Origin: CAVQBC01 sp963710665
GTDB taxonomy: Bacteria; Actinomycetota; Thermoleophilia; Solirubrobacterales; Solirubrobacteraceae
Length of the DNA: 64,000 nt
Assembly (NCBI GenBank): GCA_963710665.1
Contig: CAVQBC010000001.1
Span: forward strand, 1-64,000
Direction of reading: 5' to 3'
In this document: positions 24,443 to 32,636 of the stretch, piece after piece
Layout of the letters: each line of letters starts with the position of its first letter
Numbering within the stretch: position 1 is the stretch's first letter
Program-made: the position numbers and the translations under genes
Notes under the pieces: generated by a model
The model's input: the letters and a program-made list of their open reading frames with translations, nothing else
Told to the model about the DNA's origin: nothing
Databases searched by the model: none

Positions 24443-25870
24443 TCAGGGGATCTCGCGGAGGGTGATCAGGTTGGTCGCCCCCGGGGTGCCGGTCTGCCGC
24501 CCGGCGGTGAGCACGACCGGCGCCCCGGTGGGCAGCCCGCCGAAGTCCCGCGCGTGCTCGAGCGCGGACTCGATCAGCTCGTCGAGCGAGACGGCGACGT
24601 TCATCGGCGTCGGGTGGACGCCCCAGTCGAGGGCGAGCTGGTTGGCGACCCGCGGGTCGCTGGCGAGCGCGATGATCGGCAGCGGGCGCCGGTACTTGGC
24701 GCACGCGCGCGCCGCGTGGCCGGTCTGGGTCGGGACCACGAGGGCGACCGCGCCCGTGTCCGCGGCCAGGTCGAGCGCCGCGTGCATGACCGCCTCGGTG
24801 GTGTCGAACAGCTCGGCGGGGTCCGCCGCGCCGTGGATCACCGGTGACTCCTCGGCGGCCTGCGCGATCGTGCGCATCGCGCCGACCGCCTCCACCGGGT
24901 AGCTGCCGACGCTCGTCTCGGCCGAGAGCATCACCGCCGAGGTCCCGTCGATCACGGCGTTGGCGACGTCGGCGGCCTCCGCCCGCGTCGGCTCCGGCGC
25001 GCTGATCATCGACTCGAGCATCTGCGTGGCGGTGATCACCAGCTTGCCGGCGTGCGTCGCGCGGGCGATCGCGTCCTTCTGCATCAGCGGCACGCGCGCC
25101 ACGCCCGCCTCGACCCCGTAGTCGCCGCGGGCGACCATGATCCCGTCGGAGCTGCGCAGGATCTCGTCGAGGTGCTCGTAGCCCTCGACCTTCTCGATCT
25201 TCGCGATCGTCCGCGCGGAGGAGCCGAGGTCGCGGAGGCGTGCCCGCAGGTCGCCCATGTCGGCGCCGGAGCGCACGAAGGAGAGCGCCACGTAGTCCGC
25301 GTCGCATTCCGCCGCGACGGCCAGGTCGGTGATGTCCTTGTCGGTGATGGACGGCAGGGACGGCCGCGCGTAGGTGACGTTGACGCCCTTGCGCGGCTGC
25401 AGCCGCCCCGGCGAGGTCACGCGCGCGAACACCTCGCCCTCGGCGATGCGCTCGACCTCGAACCGCGGGACGCCGTCGCCGATCACGAGATCCGAGCGCT
25501 CGGTGACGAGGTCGGCGAAGCCGTCGAAGTCGACGCACACCCGCTGCGGCTCCGGGGGCAGCGTGGTGCCGGCGAACACGACGAGCTCGCCGGTCGCGAC
25601 CGGCCGCTCCTCGGTGTCCGCGGCCAGCCGCAGCTTCGGGCCCTGGAGGTCGAACATGAGGCTCAGCGGGCGGGAGGCGCGCACCGAGGCCTCGCGCACC
25701 TCGCGAGCGCGGCGGCGCTGGTCGTCGGTCGTGCCGTGGGAGCAGTTCAGGCGCGCGCAGTCGATCCCGGCCTCGACGAGGCGGTCCAGCACGCCGGGGT
25801 GGTCGGTCGCGGGGCCCAGCGTGGCGACGATCTTGGTGTGCTGCGTGGGCACGAGCGAGCAGTCTTTCAC
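24443..25870 (-). CDS. pyk: Pyruvate kinase
   Basis: It converts phosphoenolpyruvate and ADP to pyruvate and ATP. Seen motifs: TKIVATLGPATDHPG, CARLNCSHGT (Arg and Asn of the active site), SLMFDLQGPKLRL, TIAKIEKVEGYEHLDEIL (the Lys-Glu pair), IMVARGDYGVEAG (usually GDLGVE) and ITATQMLESMI. The C-terminal domain is present, total 475 residues. The GTG start has GGGGAG 8 nt upstream. It is divergent from the MarR-GNAT gene. Confidence 0.93.
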   Translation of the reverse strand: MKDCSLVPTQHTKIVATLGPATDHPGVLDRLVEAGIDCARLNCSHGTTDDQRRRAREVREASVRASRPLSLMFDLQGPKLRLAADTEERPVATGELVVFAGTTLPPEPQRVCVDFDGFADLVTERSDLVIGDGVPRFEVERIAEGEVFARVTSPGRLQPRKGVNVTYARPSLPSITDKDITDLAVAAECDADYVALSFVRSGADMGDLRARLRDLGSSARTIAKIEKVEGYEHLDEILRSSDGIMVARGDYGVEAGVARVPLMQKDAIARATHAGKLVITATQMLESMISAPEPTRAEAADVANAVIDGTSAVMLSAETSVGSYPVEAVGAMRTIAQAAEESPVIHGAADPAELFDTTEAVMHAALDLAADTGAVALVVPTQTGHAARACAKYRRPLPIIALASDPRVANQLALDWGVHPTPMNVAVSLDELIESALEHARDFGGLPTGAPVVLTAGRQTGTPGATNLITLREIP

Positions 25871-25898
25871 TCGGGCCGCTCCCCGTGGTATCGGTGAT

Positions 25899-25916
25899 CT
25901 CTGACTAGAATCAGAG
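25899..25916 (+). promoter_or_regulatory. Promoter -10 and operator of the MarR-GNAT gene
   Basis: CTCTGA-CTAGAA-TCAGAG is a 6-bp-arm inverted repeat whose centre holds TAGAAT (25906-25911), a near-consensus -10. The ATG lies only 7 positions after it, so transcription should start at or next to the start codon. A repressor on this site would cover the -10, a layout suited to autoregulation. Confidence 0.6.
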
Positions 25917-25917
25917 A

Positions 25918-26883
25918 ATGCGCTCGCAGGTGGAGCACGTCCGCCGCTTCAACCGCACCGTCACCCAGCGCGTCGGCGCGCTCGACGATCACTTCCTCTC
26001 CCGCGACCGGCCGCTCGCCCTGTCACGGCTGATCTGGGAGATCGGCACGGAGGGCGGCGAGGTCGTCATGCTGCGCTCGCGCCTCGGCGTGGACTCGGGG
26101 CAGATGAGCCGCATGCTCCGCGCGCTGGAGGCCGACGGGCTCGTCACCGTGACGCCGAGCGCCGCGGACGGGCGCGTCCGCGTCGTGCGCCTCACCGGGC
26201 AGGGGCTCGCCGAACGCGCGATCCTCGACGAGCGCAGCGACGAGCTCGCCGCCTCGATCCTCGATCCGCTCGCCGAGGCGGAGCGCACGGAGCTCGTCAC
26301 CGCGATGCGCACCGTCGAGCGGCTCATCGCGGCGTCCCTCTTCGAGCTGCGCCAGGTCGATCCCGAGAGCCCCGACGCCCAGCGCTGCCTGCGCGCGTAC
26401 GTGGCCGAGCTCAACCGCCGGGCACCGGAGCGCGGCTTCGACCCGAGCAAGGGGGCGACCGCCGAGCCGCACGAGGTCCGGCCGCCGAACGGCGCGTTCG
26501 TCGTCGCCTACCTGCGCGGCGAGGCGGTCGGCTGCGGAGCGGTCAAGCACCACCCGGGCGCCGTGACCGACATCAAGCGCATGTGGCTCGCCGAATCGGC
26601 GCGAGGGGTCGGGCTCGGGCGCCGGCTGCTCGAGCACCTCGAGCGCCTCGCCCGCGAGCACGGGTCGCGCGAGGCGCATCTCGAGACCAGCGACGTGCTG
26701 CCGGAGGCGATCGCGCTCTACCGGTCCGCGGGCTACGCCGAGGTCCCGGCGTTCAACGACGAGCCGTTCGCCGACCGGTGGTTCGCCAAGTCGCTGCGCG
26801 ACGACTCGTCGGCCTACGGTCGCCCGACGCGCGGATCCGGCCACGGCGACTCGCCGTCCCGGCCGGCGAGCACGACGAGGTAG
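25918..26883 (+). CDS. MarR-type regulator fused to a GNAT acetyltransferase
   Basis: Residues 1-150 are a MarR winged helix: VRRFNRTVTQRVGALDDHFL, SRLIWEIGTEGGEV, GVDSGQMSRMLRALEADGLV. Residues 180-295 are a GNAT fold: AFVVAYLRGEAVGCGAVKHH, IKRMWLAESARGVGLGRRLLEHLE (the acetyl-CoA loop R-G-V-G-L-G) and ALYRSAGYAEVPAFNDEPFADRWFAKSL at the end split by a turn. Such fusions regulate genes and acetylate small molecules. The last 27 residues after AKSL overlap antisense with the VOC gene by 70 bp and are atypical. The start is leaderless in appearance. Confidence 0.87.
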   Translation: MRSQVEHVRRFNRTVTQRVGALDDHFLSRDRPLALSRLIWEIGTEGGEVVMLRSRLGVDSGQMSRMLRALEADGLVTVTPSAADGRVRVVRLTGQGLAERAILDERSDELAASILDPLAEAERTELVTAMRTVERLIAASLFELRQVDPESPDAQRCLRAYVAELNRRAPERGFDPSKGATAEPHEVRPPNGAFVVAYLRGEAVGCGAVKHHPGAVTDIKRMWLAESARGVGLGRRLLEHLERLAREHGSREAHLETSDVLPEAIALYRSAGYAEVPAFNDEPFADRWFAKSLRDDSSAYGRPTRGSGHGDSPSRPASTTR

Positions 26884-27245
26884 CCGTCCGGGTCGCGCAG
26901 CCAGATCTCGCGGTGGGCCGGGCCGCCGGGACCGTCCGGCGGGTTGCGGTGCGGCGGGCGTGCCACGTCGGCGCCGAGCGTGTGGGCGCGCAGGACCGCC
27001 GCGTCGAAGTCGTCGAGCTCGAACCACAGCGCGAGGCCGTTCCCATACGGGCGCGCCGCCGGATCGCCGATGCGGCCGTGATGGTGCTCGACCTCGAAGC
27101 GGTGCAGCTGCATGACGAGCGTGCCGTCGTACAGCAGCCGCTCGTACTCGTCGCCTCCGTGCCCGCTCTCGCAGTCGAGCACCGCCTGGTACCAGCGGCT
27201 GCTGCGCTCGACGTCGGTGACGCAGATCAGGGGCTGCGGGCGCAT
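26814..27245 (-). CDS. VOC (glyoxalase/bleomycin-resistance) family protein
   Basis: A 143-residue protein with the paired beta-alpha-beta-beta-beta modules of the vicinal oxygen chelate fold: ICVTDVERSSRWYQAVLDCE, LVMQLHRFEVEHHHGRIGDP, LALWFELDDFDAAVLRAHTLG and REIWLRDPDGYLVVLAG. Metal ligands are probably the His in LHRF and the Glu in REIWLRDPDG. The reaction is unknown. It overlaps the 3' end of the MarR-GNAT gene by 70 bp in the opposite direction. Confidence 0.82.
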   Translation of the reverse strand: MRPQPLICVTDVERSSRWYQAVLDCESGHGGDEYERLLYDGTLVMQLHRFEVEHHHGRIGDPAARPYGNGLALWFELDDFDAAVLRAHTLGADVARPPHRNPPDGPGGPAHREIWLRDPDGYLVVLAGRDGESPWPDPRVGRP

Positions 27246-27255
27246 GGCCGCGCGT

Positions 27256-28296
27256 TCAGGTCTTCGTCGCGACGCTGGCCGCCGACGCGCGCGAGCGGGC
27301 GTAGGGCTCGAGCCCCTCGCGGGCGCGGGCGATCGCCCACGCGTGGTTCCAGCGCAGCAGTGGCCGCAGCGCCGGGGTGAGCGCGCGCAGGAGCGGGCGG
27401 TCGGCGCTCACGGTCCAGTCGAAGCGCACATGCGTGCGGTCGCCGTCCGGCGTCAGCGTCCACAGGCCGCGGCCGCGCAGGTCGCCCTCGACGTCGGCCT
27501 CGATGATCCGCGGCGGCTCGAGCCGGGTGATCGTCGAGCGCGTGTGCAGGTGGTAGGGGAGGCGTCCCTTGAAGTGCTGGCGCGAGACCTTGCCGACCGC
27601 CGGCGCGCCGTCGCTGAAGACCTCGATGTACACCGGCCGCCACCACTCCGGGTAGGTCCGCCCGTCGGCGAGGGCCGCGTGGACCGCCTCGATCGGCGCG
27701 TTGACGAACCACGCGTCCAGGAACACGTAGTCCCGGTTCGCCTGGCGCGCGCGGCCGCGCGCGGCCTGCTCCAGCCGGCGCGCGGTCGTCGCGGCTCGCA
27801 GCGTCGCGTCGGCGAGCGACTGCTGGACGGACAGCGGCGGCTGGGCGGCGTGGACATCGGCGCCGAAGTCGCGCACGAGCTCCGCGCCCGCCACCGGGCG
27901 CGGGAAGCCGCTGCGAGTCAGCTGGCCCGTGCGCGAGAGCTCGGCCAGGCGCTCGAAGAGCTCCAGGTGCTTCCCGGCCGGACGCAGCCGGATGCGGACC
28001 GTCCCCTCGCCCGCGGCGCCGGGCCGCTGTGTGTGCGGCGCGCCGGCCGGGATCTCCATCGACTCCCCGACGTGCAGCACGTGCTCCTTGCCGCCGAGGC
28101 CGATGACCAGTACGCCGTCGATCACGGTGTGGTGCTCGACGCTGTGCTCGTGCACGTGCGCCTGGGCGAGGAAGCCGCGCGGCCGGCCGCTCGCCTCGAT
28201 GTCGAGCAGCTCGCCGCCCGTCTCCTCGCCGGTGTGGAGCACCAGCATCCGCAGCCCGAGCTCGGGGATCTCCAGCACGTCTCCCGGCTTCGCCAC
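27256..28296 (-). CDS. Cupin fused to an SRPBCC (polyketide-cyclase-like) domain
   Basis: Residues 1-110 form a cupin (QAHVHEHSVEHHTVIDGVLV with several His, then GESMEIPAGAPHTQRP). After a helical linker (residues 110-185), an SRPBCC/START-like lipid-binding fold follows: FLDAWFVNAPIEAVHAALAD, TYPEWWRPVYIEVFS, HLHTRSTITRLEPPRIIEAD and GLWTLTPDGDRTHVRFDW. The pairing in one chain is uncommon. It suggests that the cupin domain presents or modifies a hydrophobic ligand. The GTG at 28296 is chosen because AAGGAGG lies 5 nt upstream; the longer GTG at 28320 is less likely. The downstream VOC gene is close. Confidence 0.8.
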   Translation of the reverse strand: MAKPGDVLEIPELGLRMLVLHTGEETGGELLDIEASGRPRGFLAQAHVHEHSVEHHTVIDGVLVIGLGGKEHVLHVGESMEIPAGAPHTQRPGAAGEGTVRIRLRPAGKHLELFERLAELSRTGQLTRSGFPRPVAGAELVRDFGADVHAAQPPLSVQQSLADATLRAATTARRLEQAARGRARQANRDYVFLDAWFVNAPIEAVHAALADGRTYPEWWRPVYIEVFSDGAPAVGKVSRQHFKGRLPYHLHTRSTITRLEPPRIIEADVEGDLRGRGLWTLTPDGDRTHVRFDWTVSADRPLLRALTPALRPLLRWNHAWAIARAREGLEPYARSRASAASVATKT

Positions 28297-28405
28297 CGTC
28301 TCCTCCTTGCGGCGGGTCACACGTCGTCGAGGCGACCCTATCCGCCGCGCACCGGGACGTGGAGAGATTGACCACCCCGTTAGGTCGGTCTTTCACCATC
28401 ACGCC

Positions 28406-28984
28406 GTGCAGCTCACCTATCCCTCCGATGCCGTCGTCGTGGTCGCGGGCGTTCCCGGCGCCGGCAAGACCACGCTGATCCGCCGCGCGGTCGACCCGGC
28501 GACGGTGCGGATCGTGGACACCGAGGACCGCCGGGACGCGGGGCGGGCGGGCGGGTCGTCGCGGCTGTACGCCGGGCACTACGCGCGGATCCTCTTGGCG
28601 ATGGCGGGCCGGCGGCCGGTGGTCGTCCATTCGCGCGGCACCCGTGGCTCGTTGCGCCGGATGATCGCGCTGCTCGCCGCCCTGCGCGGGCGCCCCGCGC
28701 ACCTGATCCTCCTGGACGTCGACCGCGAGACCGCCGAGGCGTCGCAGCGCCGCCGCGGGCGGACGGTCGGCCGCCGCGAGATGAGCCGGCAGGTCTCGCG
28801 CTGGCGCCGGCTCGTGACCGAGCGCGCGCAGGACCGGTTCGCGCGGGAGGGCTGGGACTCCGTGCTCGTGCTCGACCGCGCGCAGGCGGCGGAGGTCCGC
28901 GCGCTGCGCTTCCCGGCCGAGGAGACCACGCCGACCCCGGATCACCGGGGGAGGGCGCGGCGCCCGGCCTGGGCAGCTATGTGA
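28406..28984 (+). CDS. P-loop NTPase (AAA/zeta-like kinase fold)
   Basis: A 192-residue protein with a Walker A motif in VVVVAGVPGAGKTTLIRRAV, a possible Walker B at HLILLDVDRETA, and a basic region RRRGRTVGRREMSRQVSRW resembling a lid. It looks like a small kinase (adenylylsulfate-kinase or zeta-toxin-like fold), but the substrate is unknown. The GTG start has no Shine-Dalgarno. The end (ATGTGA) touches the frame of the next small gene, forming a three-gene chain with the proteins at 29029 and 29193. Confidence 0.7.
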   Translation: MQLTYPSDAVVVVAGVPGAGKTTLIRRAVDPATVRIVDTEDRRDAGRAGGSSRLYAGHYARILLAMAGRRPVVVHSRGTRGSLRRMIALLAALRGRPAHLILLDVDRETAEASQRRRGRTVGRREMSRQVSRWRRLVTERAQDRFAREGWDSVLVLDRAQAAEVRALRFPAEETTPTPDHRGRARRPAWAAM

Positions 28985-29028
28985 CCACCGCGGTTTCGCG
29001 ACGCGGCCGGGCGCGCAACACTTTTGGC

Positions 29029-29196
29029 GTGAGCATCACCGGACCATCCCGCCGGATCACCGTCGAGCCGGTGGAGGTGCCACGGGAGCCGACGCCGCTG
29101 CCCGAGCGTGAGCCGGCGGAGGAGCCCGAGCGCCGCGAACCCATCCCGTCCGACCCGCTGCCCGAGCCCGAGCGCGTAGGGGCCGCCGGGCCGTGA
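29029..29196 (+). CDS. Small Pro/Glu/Arg-rich protein
   Basis: A 55-residue protein that starts SITGPSRRITVEPVEVP and continues as a Pro-Glu-Arg repeat-like tail, disordered by composition. No domain is recognised. An in-frame GTG at 28981, overlapping the stop of the P-loop gene, would add 16 residues. The stop overlaps the next GTG by 4 bp (GTGA), so translation of the next gene is probably coupled. It may be a linker or a binding partner of its neighbours. Confidence 0.5.
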   Translation: MSITGPSRRITVEPVEVPREPTPLPEREPAEEPERREPIPSDPLPEPERVGAAGP

Positions 29197-29804
29197 GCGA
29201 CGTCCCGCTGGTCCCGGGCCGGGTCTACGGCCTGCGGCTGTGGCGGGTGGTCGCGAGCGAGCACGGGGAGCGCCTCGTCAGTCCCGACCTGGCGGTCGAG
29301 TGGCCGACCGGTGGGCTGCCGCTGGCGGCGCGCTGCGAGCGCCACGGCCACGCGGCCCCCGCGCCGGGGTGCAAGTGCGGCGTGTGCGCCTGGCATCCGC
29401 GCACCTCCACCGCGCGCAAGGTGATGCAGTGGCGCTGGTTCCTGCCGGGGATCGTGGAGGCGTGGGGCGCGGTCGAGGTCCACTACGCGGGCTTCCGCGC
29501 CGAGTGGGCCCGGCCCCACACGCTGATCTCGGTCCCCTCCCGCTTCCCGAAGCAGGTCGAGCGGCTGGCGGAGACCTACCGCGCGGAGATCGTGGAGCTG
29601 TCGCGGCCGGCCGCGCTGGTGCGGCACTGCGAGCGCAGCGGCCTCGGCTTCGACGAGCCGACCGTGTCGGCGCTGCTGGGCGACGAGTACGAGCAGGCGC
29701 GGCGGGCCACGCGGCGCCAGCGGACCGCGGAGGCGGCCTGGGTCGCGGGTGCCGGGCTCATGATCGGCGCGCCGGTCGCGGCAGCGGCCCTGGGCCTGTT
29801 CTAG
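29193..29804 (+). CDS. Hypothetical protein with Cys/His cluster and C-terminal membrane segment
   Basis: The family is not recognised. Near residue 48 it has CERHGHAAPAPGCKCGVCAWHP, four Cys and three His that could hold a metal. The middle (VEAWGAVEVHYAGFRAEWARPHTL) is soluble-looking. The C-terminus (WVAGAGLMIGAPVAAAALGLF) is one hydrophobic segment that could anchor it in the membrane. It is the last gene of the P-loop cluster. Its stop overlaps, tail to tail, the stop of the alcohol dehydrogenase at 29801. Confidence 0.65.
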   Translation: MSDVPLVPGRVYGLRLWRVVASEHGERLVSPDLAVEWPTGGLPLAARCERHGHAAPAPGCKCGVCAWHPRTSTARKVMQWRWFLPGIVEAWGAVEVHYAGFRAEWARPHTLISVPSRFPKQVERLAETYRAEIVELSRPAALVRHCERSGLGFDEPTVSALLGDEYEQARRATRRQRTAEAAWVAGAGLMIGAPVAAAALGLF

Positions 29805-30943
29805 GCCGTCCCCGGGTCCGCGCCGGCGAGCGCCGGGTCGGTCACGACCACCGTGCGCGCGCCCTCGCCGCGACGCAGCCGGCCGAGCGCGGCCTCGATC
29901 CCGTCGAGGTCCGTCAGATGGGAGACGACGTCGCCGAGCTGGAGCCGGCCGGCGGCGGCGAGGCCGGCCAGCATCGTGAGGTCGGCCGGGGGGTTCGACG
30001 ACCCGTAGTAGCTGCCGCGCAGCCCCTTCTCGGAGAGCAGCTCGATCGCGGGCAGCGAGATCTCGACCCCCACGGGGGCGATGCCGACCACGACCGCCGT
30101 CGCGCCCGGCCGCAGCACGTCCCAGGCCAGGCGGATGGTGGCGGGGGAGCCGACGGCCTCGAAGGCGTGGTCGACGCCGCCGGGCATCGCGGCGAGCACG
30201 GCGGCGGCGGGGTCGGGGGTCCGTGCCGCGTCGACGGTCACGGTCGCGCCCCGGCGCGTCGCGAGCTCGAGCTTGGCCGGGTCGCGGTCGACCGCGACGA
30301 TCTGCCCCGCGCCGACCAGCCGCGCGGCGGCGACGATCTGCAGCCCGATCCCCCCGCAGCCGACCACGCACACCGTCTCGCCGGCCCGGACACCGGCGGT
30401 GTTGCGCACGGCGCCGACGCCGGTCACCACCCCGCAGCCGAGCAGCGACGCCTCCCACAGCGGGAGCTCCGGCGGCAGCGGCACCGCCGACGCCGCCGGG
30501 ACGACGCAGTGCGTGGCGAAGCACGACACGAAGTTGAAGTGCTGCAGCGGCCGGCCGTCGGCGAGCGCGAGCCGCGAGCTGCCGTCGAGGAGCGTGCCGG
30601 CCCACGCGTGCGCGGCGGCCGTCTCGCACAGGTTGAAGCGCCCGGCGGCGCAGGCGCGGCACGCGCGGCAGCACGGCACGAAGCAGAACGCGACCCGGTC
30701 GCCCTTCGCGACGCCGGAGACGCCCGCCCCGACCGCCTCGACGACACCCGCGCCCTCGTGGCCCGGCACGATCGGCCGGCGCCCGGGCCCGAGCTCGCCG
30801 TCGGCCAGCCGGGCGTCGGTGTGGCAGACGCCGGCGGCGGCGACGCGCACGAGCACCTCGCCCTCCCGCGGCGCCTCGAGCTCGACGGGCTCCACCGACA
30901 GCGGCATCCCCGCCTCGTGCAGGACCGCCGCGGTGATGCGCAT
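29801..30943 (-). CDS. Zinc-dependent alcohol/aldehyde dehydrogenase (first copy)
   Basis: A 380-residue medium-chain dehydrogenase. Catalytic zinc ligands are the Cys of AAAGVCHTDARLAD and the His of VPGHEGAGVVEAVG; the structural zinc motif is CCRACRACAAGRFNLC. The Rossmann fold shows CVVGCGGIGLQIVAAARLVGA and VAVDRD, indicating NAD preference. It resembles class III-type enzymes, some of which oxidise formaldehyde adducts with a thiol cofactor. The position behind fae supports a role in aldehyde oxidation, but the substrate is inferred. It is the last gene of the seven-gene operon. Confidence 0.85.
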   Translation of the reverse strand: MRITAAVLHEAGMPLSVEPVELEAPREGEVLVRVAAAGVCHTDARLADGELGPGRRPIVPGHEGAGVVEAVGAGVSGVAKGDRVAFCFVPCCRACRACAAGRFNLCETAAAHAWAGTLLDGSSRLALADGRPLQHFNFVSCFATHCVVPAASAVPLPPELPLWEASLLGCGVVTGVGAVRNTAGVRAGETVCVVGCGGIGLQIVAAARLVGAGQIVAVDRDPAKLELATRRGATVTVDAARTPDPAAAVLAAMPGGVDHAFEAVGSPATIRLAWDVLRPGATAVVVGIAPVGVEISLPAIELLSEKGLRGSYYGSSNPPADLTMLAGLAAAGRLQLGDVVSHLTDLDGIEAALGRLRRGEGARTVVVTDPALAGADPGTA

Positions 30944-30944
30944 C

Positions 30945-31004
30945 AGATGGTTGACTCCGCGGCCGCGCCGCCAGGCGCCCGTGGGGTCGTGGAGTCAACC
31001 ATCT
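30945..31004. promoter_or_regulatory. 14-bp perfect inverted repeat around the enolase-gene stop
   Basis: AGATGGTTGACTCC (30945-30958) and GGAGTCAACCATCT (30991-31004) are perfect arms with a 32-nt loop. The right arm overlaps the stop of the enolase-superfamily gene. The left arm ends 1 nt upstream of the ATG of the last gene in the operon. It could be an intra-operon hairpin that tunes the ratio of the two products or hides the start region, or a paired operator. Confidence 0.5.
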
Positions 31005-32112
31005 AGGCCACCCGCCGGGACTCGAGCGCGTCGAGGTCGGGCTCGACGCCGAGGCCCGGGCCGGGCGGCGGCGCGATCGTGCCGTCGGCGGCGATCTCGA
31101 GCGGCTCGCGCAGCAGCCAGTCGCGGCGCGCCGGCGTCCACGCGGGCGGGTCGAGCGGGACCTCCACGTAGGGGCACGTCGAGACCGCCAGCGCGAGGTG
31201 CAGGTTGGCGACGAGCCCGAGCCCGTTCGACCAGGTGTGCGGGGAGAACGCGCGGCCGCAGAGGTCGGCCAGCCCGGCGAGCCGCCGGCAGCCGCCGATC
31301 CCGCCCGCCAGGACCACGTCGGGCTGGATCACGTCGACGCCGCCCCGCAGCAGGAGGTCGCGCGCCTCGGCGGCCCCGCGGACCATCTCGCCCGCCGCGA
31401 TCCGCAGCGAGGTCAGCCGCCGCAGGGCCGCGTAGCCCTCGGGGTCGTCGGTGCGCAGCGGCTCCTCGAGCCAGTAGACGCCGAGCGGCTCGAGCGCCCG
31501 TGCGCACTGCGCGGCGGTGGCGACGTCCCAGCCCGGCGAGCGGTCGCCCGCCATGCGCCAGCCGCGGTTCGCGTCGACCATGATCTCGACGTCCGTCCCG
31601 ACCGCGTCGCGGACCTCCTCGACCACCTCGACGTCGCGCCGCCAGTCCTCGTGGTGGAAGCGCAGCTTGACCGCGCGCACGCCGCGGTCGTGTAGCGCCG
31701 CGACGCGCCGCGCGCGCTCCTCGGGGTCGACCAGCTCCCCGCTCGACGCGTACGCGAGCAGGCGCTCGCTGCGCCCGCCCAGCAGGCGCCACAGCGGCAC
31801 GTCGAGCGCGCGCGCCGCGAGGTCCCACACCGCGACCTCGGCGGTCCACGGCCGCCCGCCGTGGAAGTCGACGGTCTCGCACAGCTCGCGCACGACCTCG
31901 GTGCGCAGCGGGTCGAGGCCGACGAGCAGCCGCTCGAGCTGCGCCGCGTCGGGCAGCCGGTCGCCGCTGGCGTAGCCGGCGAGCCCCTCGTCGCTGTGCA
32001 CGATCACGAGGCTCGCCTCCAGCGAGGCCCGGGGCTCAGGGTCCCACGCCGCGCGGAACGGCGGGTCGTACGCGACGGCGTAGCGCCGCACCTCGACGCC
32101 GGTGATCCGCAC
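31003..32112 (-). CDS. Enolase-superfamily (mandelate racemase/muconate-lactonizing type) enzyme
   Basis: A 369-residue two-domain enzyme. The capping domain starts RITGVEVRRYAVAYD. The barrel shows VRAVKLRFHHEDW (Lys-x-Arg/Lys general base region), IMVDANRGW (first metal Asp), WLEEPLRTDD (second, Glu), and IAAGEMV (third, Glu). VIQPDVVLAGGIGGCRRLA and FSPHTWSNGLG (His) follow. Such enzymes abstract an alpha proton in racemisation, dehydration or cycloisomerisation; some epimerise N-methylated amino acids. The GTG start lies 2 nt after the fae stop. Confidence 0.85.
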   Translation of the reverse strand: MRITGVEVRRYAVAYDPPFRAAWDPEPRASLEASLVIVHSDEGLAGYASGDRLPDAAQLERLLVGLDPLRTEVVRELCETVDFHGGRPWTAEVAVWDLAARALDVPLWRLLGGRSERLLAYASSGELVDPEERARRVAALHDRGVRAVKLRFHHEDWRRDVEVVEEVRDAVGTDVEIMVDANRGWRMAGDRSPGWDVATAAQCARALEPLGVYWLEEPLRTDDPEGYAALRRLTSLRIAAGEMVRGAAEARDLLLRGGVDVIQPDVVLAGGIGGCRRLAGLADLCGRAFSPHTWSNGLGLVANLHLALAVSTCPYVEVPLDPPAWTPARRDWLLREPLEIAADGTIAPPPGPGLGVEPDLDALESRRVA

Positions 32113-32114
32113 GC

Positions 32115-32636
32115 TCAGCCGGCCCCGCCGTAGAAGGCGTTCGCCGCCTCCTCCCGCCGCTCGGCGAGGTCGCGCATCGTGTCCGGCGTGCGCAGCGCCA
32201 CGGCGTCCGCGATCGCGCCGCGGATCGCCTCGCGGTTGGCCTGCTTGACGGCCGGCTCGTCGTCGGCGGCGGGATCGACCCACAGCGCCACCAGCAGCAC
32301 GAGCTCGTCCGCCTCCTCGGCGTCGATCAGCCCCTCGGCCACGGCGTCGAGCACGCCCTGGGCGATCCCGAGCTGCGCCGCGCCCCACGTGATCCGGCGC
32401 AGGCGGTCGTCGTCGATGGTGGACTTGTTGACGACGATCGTCGGCGGGCGCACCATCGTGCCGGCCGACAGGCACGCGAGGAAGGGCGCGTGGCCGGGGC
32501 CCGGGCTCGCCAGCGCGCCGGCCGCCGCCGCGGCGGTCGGGGAGCCGCGGCGCGCGACCACGAGGTTGACGTGGCTGCCGTTGGGGACCTCGCCGGCCCA
32601 TGCCTCGCCGATCGCGCCGTCGAGGTGGTCGGTCAT
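32115..32636 (-). CDS. fae: Formaldehyde-activating enzyme (Fae) family protein
   Basis: The 173 residues align along their whole length with Fae, which condenses formaldehyde with tetrahydromethanopterin: IGEAWAGEVPNGSHVNLVV (His22 matches the catalytic His), RRGSPTAAAAAGALA, PPTIVVNKSTIDDD, LGIAQGVLDAVAEGLIDAEEADELV and QANREAIRGAIADAV. Fae is best known from methylotrophs and archaea. In actinobacteria the partner cofactor is doubtful, so a related formaldehyde-handling role is possible. The ATG overlaps the stop of the upstream dehydrogenase (ATGA). Confidence 0.8.
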   Translation of the reverse strand: MTDHLDGAIGEAWAGEVPNGSHVNLVVARRGSPTAAAAAGALASPGPGHAPFLACLSAGTMVRPPTIVVNKSTIDDDRLRRITWGAAQLGIAQGVLDAVAEGLIDAEEADELVLLVALWVDPAADDEPAVKQANREAIRGAIADAVALRTPDTMRDLAERREEAANAFYGGAG

